Translations under genes and position numbers: made by a program
In this document: positions 55,574-64,000 of the stretch, piece by piece
Numbering within the stretch: the first letter of the stretch is position 1
How the letters are laid out: each line of letters begins with the position of its first letter
NCBI GenBank assembly: GCA_021613335.1
Contig: JAJTWR010000065.1
Span: forward strand, 82,001-146,000
Direction: 5' to 3'
DNA from: Whitmania pigra
Taxonomy: Eukaryota > Annelida > Clitellata > Hirudinida > Haemopidae
Length of the DNA: 64,000 bases
The notes under the pieces: generated by a model
The model's database searches: none
What the model saw: the letters and a program-made list of their open reading frames with translations, nothing else
What the model was told of the DNA's origin: nothing

Positions 55574-56524
55574 GAAAATCGACGACGAGACGAAGAAAGC
55601 AAGAAACGAGACGAAGAAAACAAGAAAAGCGACGAACTTTTGTTGCATCTGTTGGAGAAAGTCAATCTTCACTCGACTACACATCGTCAAGGCGAAGAAC
55701 TGATCACGGAAATGATCAGTAAGACTCAGACCTTCAACTACGATCCTGAACATGGAGGCACGTTCACAAAATGGATCGAACGTTTCGAAGATGCAGTTAC
55801 AACTCACGGTTCACGATTGTCGGAGGAGGAGAGAGCGAGGGTGCTTGTGATGAAACTGGATACAGAAGTGTTCAACCTGTTCCGGGTCCGCATTCGACCA
55901 AGGTCAACAAAGGATCTGAAGTATGATGAGGTCAAGGCAATCTTAGAGACGTTGTTTGGAGACAAAGATAGTATCTTCAGATGCAGATATGACGCACTCC
56001 GGGTTACGCTTGAGGACATGAACTTCAGAGCATACACCACGAAGGTCAACAGAATGTGCGAGCTGGCACGGGTAGATGAATTGACAAAAGAGCAATTTAA
56101 ATGCCTGATTTACATTTCTGGGATGAAGATGCAAGCACACGCCGACTTCCGAACAAGGTTGCTGCAGAAGTTGGGGCTGCAACCAAACTGCACACTGGAG
56201 GACTTGAACAATGAATGCGAACACATTCTGACTCTGAGAAAAGATGCAAGTGCCACCGGAGAAGTCCCAAGTGCTGTGCAGGTAGTCCAGAGAAACAGCA
56301 GAAGGAAGCCTCGACCAGAGTTTCGTAGCAAAGAACCCGGCCGACCTTCAACTGTAAGGAGATGTTTCATCTGTCGCCAGACAACTCATCTGGCAAAGAG
56401 TTGTCCCAAGAAATTGAGAGTAAAGAAGATCGATGACAACCAAAATAGGGGAAAAGGAAATTTGCCAAGATCGATTTTGGAAGCATCAAGATTGATATGC
56501 AGCTTGACTCGGGTGCAGATGTAA
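55574..56524 (+). CDS. gag: LTR-element gag (capsid-nucleocapsid)
   Basis: The frame is open from 55574 to the stop at 56524. No ATG lies at its start; the first in-frame ATG (55712) is inside the reading, so the start may be lost or non-AUG. The capsid-like region includes FTKWIERFEDAVTTHGSRLS and FLYISGMK-type helices. A zinc knuckle of CX2CX4HX4C form, CFICRQTTHLAKSC, lies near the C-terminus. It would package the element RNA. The protease frame overlaps it at about 56497-56524 in the -1 frame, an arrangement commonly read by ribosomal frameshift. Confidence 0.8.
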   Translation, partial: ENRRRDEESKKRDEENKKSDELLLHLLEKVNLHSTTHRQGEELITEMISKTQTFNYDPEHGGTFTKWIERFEDAVTTHGSRLSEEERARVLVMKLDTEVFNLFRVRIRPRSTKDLKYDEVKAILETLFGDKDSIFRCRYDALRVTLEDMNFRAYTTKVNRMCELARVDELTKEQFKCLIYISGMKMQAHADFRTRLLQKLGLQPNCTLEDLNNECEHILTLRKDASATGEVPSAVQVVQRNSRRKPRPEFRSKEPGRPSTVRRCFICRQTTHLAKSCPKKLRVKKIDDNQNRGKGNLPRSILEASRLICSLTRVQM

Positions 56525-56814
56525 CCATCATCAACTTGGACACATGGGAGAAGATTGGAGCTCCAGATCTGGACAAGTCTTCAGTGTCACTGTCAGCTGC
56601 AAATGGCACCCCGATTGAGGTACTTGGTTGTTTCGAAGTGCAATTCCGCTGCCAAAGGTTCACTGGCCATGGTCGCTGCTTCGTGGCTAAGGATGTGGAC
56701 CAGCTTTTAGGCATTGAGTGGCTGGACCAGTTGCCACCATTTGCGAAGGCCTTCAACGCCATCTGCTGTCAAGTGGAACAGAGAACAGTTGAAGTAGGAG
56801 GTCTGTCCCAATAA
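56497..56814 (+). CDS. LTR-element aspartic protease
   Basis: Carries the retropepsin active site LDSGADVTII at the start and the downstream hydrophobic-Gly motif LLGIEWLDQL. It lies in the -1 frame relative to gag. The following pol sequence is mostly deleted: at 56815-57190 a piece of the pre-RT region (HPEVFKEELGRC) is directly joined to integrase-end sequence. Confidence 0.8.
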   Translation: MQLDSGADVTIINLDTWEKIGAPDLDKSSVSLSAANGTPIEVLGCFEVQFRCQRFTGHGRCFVAKDVDQLLGIEWLDQLPPFAKAFNAICCQVEQRTVEVGGLSQ

Positions 56815-57190
56815 TTGTCCGACAGACACCCAGAGGTCTTCAAGGAGGAACTGGGCCGATGCTCCATGAAGAAGGCAGAACGTTTTGTGGACACCTTCAA
56901 GAGGACTTTTCAGAAGTTGAGAGGGGAGGGAGCCACAGCAGAAAACTGCATTGGACGACAGTTGAGGACTCCGGTAAGTGATTTACAGTTGCAGAGTCAT
57001 CTACAACAGGAAGCGATGAAAGGCAAAGCATAGCAGACGCGCAAGGTACATCGCAGGGAGTTTGCCGAAGGGGACACACTGTACTTAAGGCTGTATGAAG
57101 ATCCACGAGGTCGATGGGCCCCAGGAGTGGTCATCAGAAGACTTGGAACGGTACTCTATGATGTCCGATGCAACAGCAAGATTGTGTTAT
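56815..57190 (+). pseudogene. pol remnant with internal deletion
   Basis: The segment SDRHPEVFKEELGRC (before RT) is followed at once by AERFVDTFKRTFQKL (late integrase core). QLQSHLQQEAMKGKA, a stop, and FAEGDTLYLRLY (integrase C-terminal) come next. RT, RNase H and most of the integrase are absent. A last piece of pol (APRPKRRRRPPKRLEMD) lies at about 57560-57660, beyond the minisatellite. Confidence 0.75.
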
Positions 57191-57466
57191 TAAAAAGTAA
57201 TAGTGTTATTAATGAATAATAGTGTTATTAATGAATAATAGTGTTATTAATGAATAATAGTGTTATTAATGAATAATAGTGTTATTAATGAATAATAGTG
57301 TTATTAATGAATAATAGTGTTATTAATGAATAATAGTGTTATTAATGAATAATAGTGTTATTAATGAATAATAGTGTTATTAATGAATAATACTGTTATT
57401 AATGAATAATAGTGTTATTAATGAATAATAGTGTTATTAATGAATAATAGTGTTATTAAAAAGTAA
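57190..57466. repeat. 19-bp minisatellite, about 14-15 copies
   Basis: The unit GAATAATAGTGTTATTAAT repeats almost perfectly, with one copy having TACTG. Both ends are bordered by TTAAAAAGTAATAG, so the array arose by expansion of a short stretch of the pol 3' region. Confidence 0.95.
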
Positions 57467-57667
57467 TAGGGTAAAGATACCTTTAACCTGCCTCTACTGC
57501 CCCTCAGCCAACCGGAAGGTAACAACATGAGTGCTACAGAGCCCAGCACGACAGAAGTTCTTATCGAAGCAGACCATGCCCCACGACCAAAGAGGAGACG
57601 CCGTCCGCCGAAGAGATTGGAGATGGACGCGTCCAAGAAGAAGTACGAACTTGTTAGGGGGGGGAGG

Positions 57668-57758
57668 TGTTGTGGTGAGGAACCAATGAGAGTAGAGCGC
57701 GCCATGAACACAATGGAACATGTTCTATAAATAGCCTTGAACTATCGCTCACTCTCTC
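57668..57758 (+). repeat. 3' LTR, left part
   Basis: TGTTGTGGTGAGGAACC to CGCTCACTCTCTC, matching 55355-55445 with two G-to-A differences. It is interrupted by the LINE beginning at 57759. Confidence 0.95.
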
Positions 57759-57850
57759 CAGATTATTATTACTATCATTCGAGCCAGTCGAGAGTAGAGT
57801 TCTTCGTTGCGTTGACTTTTTGACATCGTGCGATTAATTGTTGTTGAACT

Positions 57851-59089
57851 ATGGATAACGTGGAGTTGATGGACGACGGCTTCCGAACCGTCGAGAGTCG
57901 GAAGCGCAGGAGGATGGAATCTTCGGCGTCTTCCACCGTCGAGAGGCCGAGGAGGGAAACGAAAAAAACGAAGGTCTTCATAAGGATGGAGACGAAGAAT
58001 CTGAACCCAGTCCGGGTTCAGAAACAGGTGAGCGTAGTTTTGGGCAGGAACGATGCCAAGATCATTGCGTGCAAGGATCTGCTCATCGTTCTGGCCAAGA
58101 ACGAGACTGAGATAGCCAAGCTATCTCAGATCAAGGAACTGGACGGAGTCTCGGCCAATGTCCGCGTGGCGGTCAAGCCGAAACTGTGCATCGTCGGCGT
58201 CCCCGCCAGCGTCGACGATGAGACGATAGTGGAGAGTACTGGTTGTGTTAGCGCAACCAGAGTCCACAAGACCGTTGGCGGAAAGAAGGTGGCCACTCCG
58301 GTGGTCATCGTGAGTTTTGCGGGTGCAACTCCCGCGAAAGTTAAGATTGGCTATCTTAGCTTCAAAGTGCAGGCATTTGTGCGCGAGCCGACTCGCTGCT
58401 TCAAGTGCAACGGTTATGGGCACATAGCCGTAAACTGCCAGCACAAGGCAAAGTGCCCAAAATGCCACGGGGAGCACTCCCTGAAAGAGTGCCAACAAAA
58501 GGAGTTGACGGAAAAGCGTTGCGCGACGTGTGACAGTACCAGTCACTTTACTGGTCAGGCTGTCTGTCCGCAGCGCAAGATAGAGAAGGAGGCCTTGACA
58601 ATCAGGGCCAATAAGCATATTAGTTATGCTAAAGCAGTCGAGGCGGCCACCAGCAAGGTCGCAAGAAGGGAGGCAGTGCCAGCACCGGCTCCTTCGGTCT
58701 CGGGGGTTACTCCTGCTGACTCTATAGTCAAACAGGGAAACCCTCAGAAACCAAAAAGCAAAGCGAAGAAGCGCAAAGCTAAGAAAGCTAAGAAAGCTGC
58801 GGCAAGCACGCAGCAGCCCTCGCAGACAGCCGCAACATCTTCGAATAATCTTAACGGTGGGGCCGCAGACTCTCAGCAGGGAGTCCCGGCATTACTCGCC
58901 AAGTTAATTTTTAAAATTTCAGCAGGAATGAACAAGAGGTTCCAAGGAGGAAACCAGGACCAGATGCTGGACATGCTGAACCACGTCCTCCTCCTCGCCC
59001 TCGACAGCATTCAAGAAGAACCCGTTCCAGGTGCAGCCGTAGCTGCAATAAAGAGATGTCTGGTTGCCCAAACAGTTCAACATGGATAA
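57851..59089 (+). CDS. LINE ORF1 with three CCHC-type zinc knuckles
   Basis: A 412-residue frame from ATG 57851 to TAA 59089. The basic N-terminus (SRKRRRMESSASS) is followed by an RRM-like middle part. Cys-His knuckles follow at about residues 181-240: CFKCNGYGHIAVNC, CPKCHGEHSLKEC and CATCDSTSHFTGQAVC. A Lys-rich, low-complexity tail (KAKKRKAKKAKKAA) and a short C-terminal helix region complete it. It is gag-like and should coat the element RNA. The stop overlaps the ORF2 start (ATGGATAA). Confidence 0.9.
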   Translation: MDNVELMDDGFRTVESRKRRRMESSASSTVERPRRETKKTKVFIRMETKNLNPVRVQKQVSVVLGRNDAKIIACKDLLIVLAKNETEIAKLSQIKELDGVSANVRVAVKPKLCIVGVPASVDDETIVESTGCVSATRVHKTVGGKKVATPVVIVSFAGATPAKVKIGYLSFKVQAFVREPTRCFKCNGYGHIAVNCQHKAKCPKCHGEHSLKECQQKELTEKRCATCDSTSHFTGQAVCPQRKIEKEALTIRANKHISYAKAVEAATSKVARREAVPAPAPSVSGVTPADSIVKQGNPQKPKSKAKKRKAKKAKKAAASTQQPSQTAATSSNNLNGGAADSQQGVPALLAKLIFKISAGMNKRFQGGNQDQMLDMLNHVLLLALDSIQEEPVPGAAVAAIKRCLVAQTVQHG

Positions 59090-62000
59090 TGCCATAAACA
59101 TTATCCAATGGAACTGCCAGGGCATCAGCCCCAAAACCGGTGAATTCGTTTCCTTTTTGAATTCCTTAAAATCTTTGCCTGATGTAATCTTGCTCCAAGA
59201 AACATTTCTAAAAAGCAAGCATTCTTTCAGACTTAGAGGATATCAAGTGGAGCGGCTCGACCGGTCGGATGATGTCTTCCATGGCGGCGTCCTCACGTGC
59301 GTCAGGGAAGGGTTGTCATACAGCACCGCTGTGGTCTGTCAGGAACCTCAGTGCCAGTCGACCACGATCATCACGAAGTCAAGGCGGCTCAAGATTGTCA
59401 ACTTCTACGCGCCTCCTGGGAAACCTTACCCAAGAGACTTGTTGGAGTCCATCCTGAACCACCAAGACGCCATCGTGTGTGGGGATCTAAACGCCCACTC
59501 TCCCATCTTCGGAGCTAGCCGCTCTGATTCGAGAGGTAAGATCGTGGAAGAATTAGCACCTAACCTGAACTTAGTTATTTTAAATTCAGGAGAGGCTACA
59601 CACATAGCCCACAACGGCAGTCCGGCACCCCTTGACGTCTTGATGGCCTCACCGCACTGGGCGGCCAGGACCTCCTGGAAGGTTCTCCACACAGGCCTTG
59701 GCAGTGATCACCTCATCATTCAGATGACGATCAACGACAAGGCCCTCCGAGAGGACCTGGGACCAGCGAGACTAAACATGAGGACACTCAACTGGAACAC
59801 CTTCCAGGCCAAGTGCTCCTCCCTCATCCTCCAGGAGCTACCCACGAACAACCTGGAGGAGAACACGAGATTCATCACCGACTCCATCGCCAGTGCAGCC
59901 ACAGAGAGCTCCTCGATCTACAAAGGGCAGAGCAAGAGGCCTCTCGTCCCCTATTGGAACGACGACTGCAAGGAAGCAGTCAAAGATCGAAACAAGAAGA
60001 GATCAGCTCACAGGCGACTGCGATCGGAGTCGAGCCATGAAGAATACAAGAGAGCGAAGGGTCAAGCCCAGTGGACCATCAAGAATGCCAAGAGGGAGTA
60101 CTGGAGGTCACACTGCGCCAGCTTCGACGGTTCAACGGGTATCGCCACTCTCTGGAGAGCCATCAAAGGGATGAATGGCAATCGCTCGGGCCCAAGAATC
60201 CCCCCGATCGCCTCTGACTCTGGGGGACCACTCGGAAACTCAGAGAAGGCAGGCACGCTCGCCCGATCCTTTGCGCAAGCCAGCAGCAACGCGAACCTCT
60301 CCCCGCTCTTCGCACAAGCCAAGACTGCTCTCCTGCTGTCACCGGCACTCTTCGTGCCAGAGGACTCCCCCATCTCTGATCCCATCAGCATTTCCGAAGT
60401 CCTAGATGCTCTAAGGAAATGCGGGAACTCCTCTCCGGGACCTGACGGCATCCATTACGAGATGATCAGAAGGCTCCCAAGCTCCAGTCTCCAAGGGATC
60501 GTGGCCCTCTTCAACCAGTCCTGGCTTTCAGGAACGGTTCCCTCCTTATGGAAGAAAGCCACTGTCGTCCCAATCCCTAAGAAAGGGAAGCCTCCTGCTC
60601 TTCCTTCCTCCTATCGGCCTATCTCTTTGACTTCCACTCTCTGCAAACTCCTGGAGAGGGTGATTGCCACGAGACTCCGATGGTTCTTAGAGAGGTAACC
60701 TGTTGAACCAGTACCAAGCGGGCTTCAGAAGAGCCCGAGGCTGTGTGGATCACATAGCCAGGCTGACGCAGGACATCGCCGCATCCTCAACCAAGAAAAG
60801 GAAGACTCTCGCAGTTTTCCTCGACATGGAGAAGGCATTCGACATGGTTTGGAGAGAGGGGATCATCGAGCAACTCTCAAGGATGGGCATCAAGGGGAAA
60901 CCCTTGATGTGGATCCACAATTTTCTTCAGGATAGAACTATCCAAGTGAGGGTTGGATCCTCCCTCTCTGAACCGGTCACCCTAGAGAATGGCACACCAC
61001 AGGGTAGCATCCTGAGCCCGTTGTTATTCATCATCATGATGAACTCTGTTCTGGAACCGACAAACGGGGTCGAGCTGTCCATGTATGCCGATGACATTGC
61101 TCTTTGGACGTCCGGAACGTCCATAGAAGCACTGACATCGAAAATGCAGAAACAGCTCGACAAAATGGCTAAGTTTCTATTTGCTAATGGTTTTAAGATC
61201 TCCGCGTCTAAATCACAAGCAGTCCTTTTTTCAGAATACCAGAATCGGACGAGGAATGCGGGCATCAGACTGAGGGTCGGAGCGGAGGAGATCCCCCTGT
61301 CTGATACAGCCACCTTTTTAGGAATCGTCCTGGACGCAAGACTAAATTGGAAGGCCCACGCAGAGTCTGTCAAGACGAGATGCAACAAGAGGCTCAACGC
61401 CATGAAAGCCATCTCGGGCAGTTCGTGGGGGGCGAGCAAATCCACCCTGCTCACAGTCTACAGAGCCACCATCCGCTCTGTCCTCGATTATGGATCTGAG
61501 GTAATCGACCTGGGGTGCAAGCAGATTCGAGACACATACGACAGTCTTCAGTATCAGGCACTGAAGATCTGCTGCGGTGCCATGAAGGGCACAAGTGCCT
61601 CGTCTTTGCGGGTGGAGTGCGGTGAGCTTCCCCTCGACCTTCGTCGTAAGAAGCTCATGGCAAACCACGCCCTCAGGTCGTTCGCCACCAATAATGTACC
61701 TGTTAAAAATAAATATTTCATTTCAGAGCCAAAGTCCCAAGTCGAAGTGAGGTTCCACTGCAGGATGAGGATAAGAGGCGAGGAGCCTCCGCACAAGAAA
61801 GTCGAGTCGGTGATCCCAGCAGATCTCCTGGAAGACATCAGGGAGGCACCTCCCAGATTCCCTCCTTGGAAACTGAGAAAGCCGACAATCGACTCCTCGA
61901 ATCTCTCCTTCGAAGCTGACAACCCTCTGCGGATGCTGGTGGCAAGGGAGAAAATAGAGGATCTCCAGGACAGCCTCCTCTGCTACACGGACGCCTCCAA

Positions 62001-62817
62001 GACCGAGGACAACAAAGCCGGAATTGGGATTTACATCCCAAGGAAGGAAGTAAACATCAGTCTCAGGACGTCGAGTCACAGCTGCATTAGTTCAATCGAA
62101 CTGGCAGCCATCGAGCGATGTTTACTACATGTCAAGGACTCATATCAGGAGGAGTCCTTCGACATTGTCGTCCTAAGTGACTCGCTTAGTGCCCTACAGG
62201 CACTAAAGGACGGCAACAATTATGCTCCTGATATTAAAAATGTACAGTTTTTAATTTCAGAAATTCAAGAGCGGCGGCAGAAAGGTCACTCTCGTCTGGG
62301 TCCCTGCCCACGTTGGAATCCCTGGCAATGAGAAGGCCGATGCCCTGGCAAAGGCAGCCACTGCAAGGGATCAGATAGACCTCCGGATTCCGGCGTCTAT
62401 CAAGGATGTCAAAAGGTCCGTGGCCCGCAACATCTTCCAACAGTGGCAGACCAGATGGGATGAAGATCCTCGAAGCCTACATATAAGTCCATAGAGAAAC
62501 AAGTGTCGACGAAGAGCAAGTTCCAATGTGTCTCAAGGAGGAAGGAGGTTCTCGCCTCCAGACTCCGAGTTGGAAAGTGTGCTCTGAACCAGCACTTGTT
62601 TCTCATGAAACGGCACCCAGACGGGAGGTGCGAGAAGTGCCCTCAGGAAGACGAAAGTGTGCAGCATTTCCTCATGGAATGCCCAGCCCAGTCATCCCTG
62701 AGGAGAGAAATCAAGATGTTTACAGGTCTATCCGACATGAAATCCATGCTTAGCAATCCAGCAAGTGTGGACATCATTTATCGGTGGATCTGCAAAAACA
62801 GATGCGGCTTACTATAA
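59082..62817 (+). pseudogene. LINE ORF2: AP endonuclease, RT, RNase H, with frameshifts
   Basis: ATG 59082 overlaps the ORF1 stop; an in-frame ATG also exists at 59064. The endonuclease has IIQWNCQGISPKTG, LLQETFLK, VCGDLNAHSPIFG and GLGSDHLIIQ. The RT has GPDGIHYEMIRRLPS, SYRPISLTSTLCKLLER, FLDMEKAFDMVW, NGTPQGSILSPLLF and MYADDIALW. The RNase H has CYTDASKTEDNKAGIG, SIELAAIERCL, LSDSLSALQAL and WVPAHVGIPGNEKADALAKA. The C-terminal zinc motif is CEKCPQEDESVQHFLMEC. Single-base frame changes occur near 60695, 62262 and 62475, so this copy is inactive although little decayed. Confidence 0.9.
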
Positions 62818-62950
62818 GCCTTTTACAATTTTACCATAACTAATTGATGCTTTTTATTATTCTAATACTTTTCATTTTTACTAACTTACTAACATTAACT
62901 AAAGTCCAAATCATCTCAGTTATGCAACGGACTATAATCAAATAAATAAG

Positions 62951-63053
62951 CTCACTCTCTCTCTCATGTAGTGACCGTGTGTAGTTGTTGTTTACTTGTG
63001 AATAATCCGTTACGTTAAACCTTGCCTTTCTTCGGGATCTCAGAGATATAACA
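62951..63053 (+). repeat. TSD and 3' LTR, right part
   Basis: After the duplicated CTCACTCTCTC (62951-62961) the LTR resumes and runs to TATAACA at 63053. It matches 55448-55539 with one visible substitution (AATAATCC for AATAAACC). Confidence 0.95.
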
Positions 63054-63058
63054 CTACG

Positions 63059-64000
63059 GACCTTGTTTTCAAGATCGGATTTATTTTTTAATGTTGTGGT
63101 GGCGCAGTAATTAAGTTTATTATGGCGTAATTAATTTTAGATCATAACATTTATGATCTTTTGTCTTACCAAATATGAACCTTCCTCGATTATTTGACAT
63201 TAATAATTTGACGCTTAATGACAGTGCTTAAATAAGAACCTGTCAAACTTTATTAAAATCATGCCTGACACGGTTCCTGACGCATTTGTTTTTTTTTACA
63301 TTTTTCTGAAATTTTAATTTTTTTAAAAATAAAATTTGTAAAAAAAAGAGGTGCGATAAAATATCTTTGTATTTGTGCTTATGTTCAGAGTTTCCGATGA
63401 GATGTTTGAAAAAAAAACCCAATTGCCCGACCATAAAAACCAAGGCAAGCCCAGATCATATTAAACCAGCTTTTATTGTCATTTATCATAATCTTTTAAT
63501 TAGGATTTATGTTATCATATATAGCCATGGGTTCCCTATTAAATAAAAATTAGATTATTAATGAAATAAGTCAAACATAATTTTACTTTAATTCAAAAAT
63601 TCAACTTTTTCAGAAATTGCATCATAAATATCAAAATTAAATTAAGATTAGACTAATAATGAAATAAGTCAAGCATAACTCTTAACATAGTATTATGTAT
63701 TAGATATCTAGGAGCTTTAATTGATGAGCACTTATCTTGTGTCACATATATCTCTTACGTTCGAAATCATGTTTATAAGAATATATAGAGGTATCATTTC
63801 TAGATTTCAGCCATTTCTTAACGCAGATGTAGCTTTTCTGGTATATTTCTATCTTTTTTACCTTTATTTAACTTACTGTAATATAAAAAATAAAATAAGC
63901 ATTTACTTATAGCATGTATTTACATCAATTGAATGTATTGCAAAACCGGAGGGTACAAATAATTTTCTTGTTATCACCTTAGCCTCTTCATTCACTAGCA
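63059..64000. other. intergenic, nothing recognised
   Basis: AT-rich sequence. Frames at 63243-63443 and 63721-63912 show no domain or splice support. Confidence 0.6.

Larger units (their letters stand above)
57759..62950 (+). mobile_element. I-type LINE (APE-RT-RNase H), full length, inserted in an LTR
   Basis: It begins CAGATTATTATTACTATC, has a 5' UTR of about 92 bp, two ORFs and the tail CTATAATCAAATAAATAAG. The target duplication CTCACTCTCTC is at 57748-57758 and 62951-62961. ORF1 is intact; ORF2 has three frameshifts. The presence of RNase H and a C-terminal zinc motif places it with the I/Nimb-type LINEs. Degraded 3' ends of this family occur at 30425-30995 and 50820-50990, and as short tails elsewhere. 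Confidence 0.9.
55355..63053 (+). mobile_element. LTR retrotransposon, internally deleted, with a LINE in its 3' LTR
   Basis: Two LTRs (55355-55539; 57668-57758 plus 62962-63053) start TGTTGTGG and end TATAACA. They differ by about three substitutions and one CT unit. Flanks CTATG (55350-55354) and CTACG (63054-63058) form a 5-bp TSD with one mismatch. Gag, protease and small pol remnants lie between; RT, RNase H and most of the integrase are deleted. A purine tract (AGGGGGGGGAGG, ending 57667) precedes the 3' LTR. The gag-protease order and TSD fit a Ty3/gypsy-like element. Confidence 0.9.

Overview
This window is eukaryotic, from an invertebrate metazoan. It is AT-rich, its genes are split by spliceosomal introns with matching phases, and it carries long (ATT)n microsatellites, tRNA-type SINEs and almost every animal transposon class: L2, CR1, I-type and restriction-like-endonuclease LINEs, LTR elements, hAT, Tc1/mariner and a Helitron fragment. 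I cannot name the species. I see no rRNA, complete tRNA or CRISPR array.

Host genes. (1) 2.6-4.3 kb (+): a four-exon secreted 169-residue protein with a sushi/CCP-like domain, an EGF-like domain and a short Cys-rich tail. (2) 12.6-8.1 kb (-): a seven-exon, 223-residue Kv-channel-interacting-protein (KChIP) EF-hand gene. (3) 19.3-37.1 kb (+): a twelve-exon, 603-residue membrane protein. Its order is signal peptide, fucolectin-type domain, WSC, WSC, EGF-like, two micro-exons, transmembrane helix and a Lys-rich cytoplasmic tail. (4) 54.1-49.6 kb (-): an inverted paralogue of gene 3 with the same exon phases and nearly the same exon lengths through the EGF exon. Its membrane and tail exons were not found. 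All exon chains were assembled by eye from splice signals, phase continuity and family resemblance.

Mobile DNA fills the rest, much of it nested. The large intron of gene 3 (24.2-34.2 kb) holds a LINE with a restriction-like endonuclease, flanked on both sides by (TAA)n repeats. Its first ORF is split by an element of about 3 kb with 90-bp inverted repeats, and its second ORF by a 1.1-kb hAT-related foldback element built of iterated 14-16 bp units. Next to it is a 958-bp hAT element with a perfect 8-bp target-site duplication (TSD). At 39.6-43.3 kb lies a CR1-like LINE with both ORFs open. At 44.5-47.9 kb a hAT element contains a HERO/R2-type LINE. At 55.4-63.1 kb an internally deleted LTR retrotransposon carries a 5.2-kb I-type LINE inside its 3' LTR. 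A related LTR at 48.2-48.8 kb has been hit several times at the equivalent CT-rich site by tails of what appears to be the same LINE/SINE group.

The host genes give two paralogous lectin-like surface or secreted proteins in inverted orientation, an unrelated sushi/EGF secreted protein and a neuronal-type calcium sensor. Nothing in the sequence ties these into one pathway. The strongest novelty candidates are the fucolectin-WSC-WSC-EGF receptor pair, the two-ORF TAA-associated restriction-endonuclease LINE, and the repeated insertion at one LTR position.
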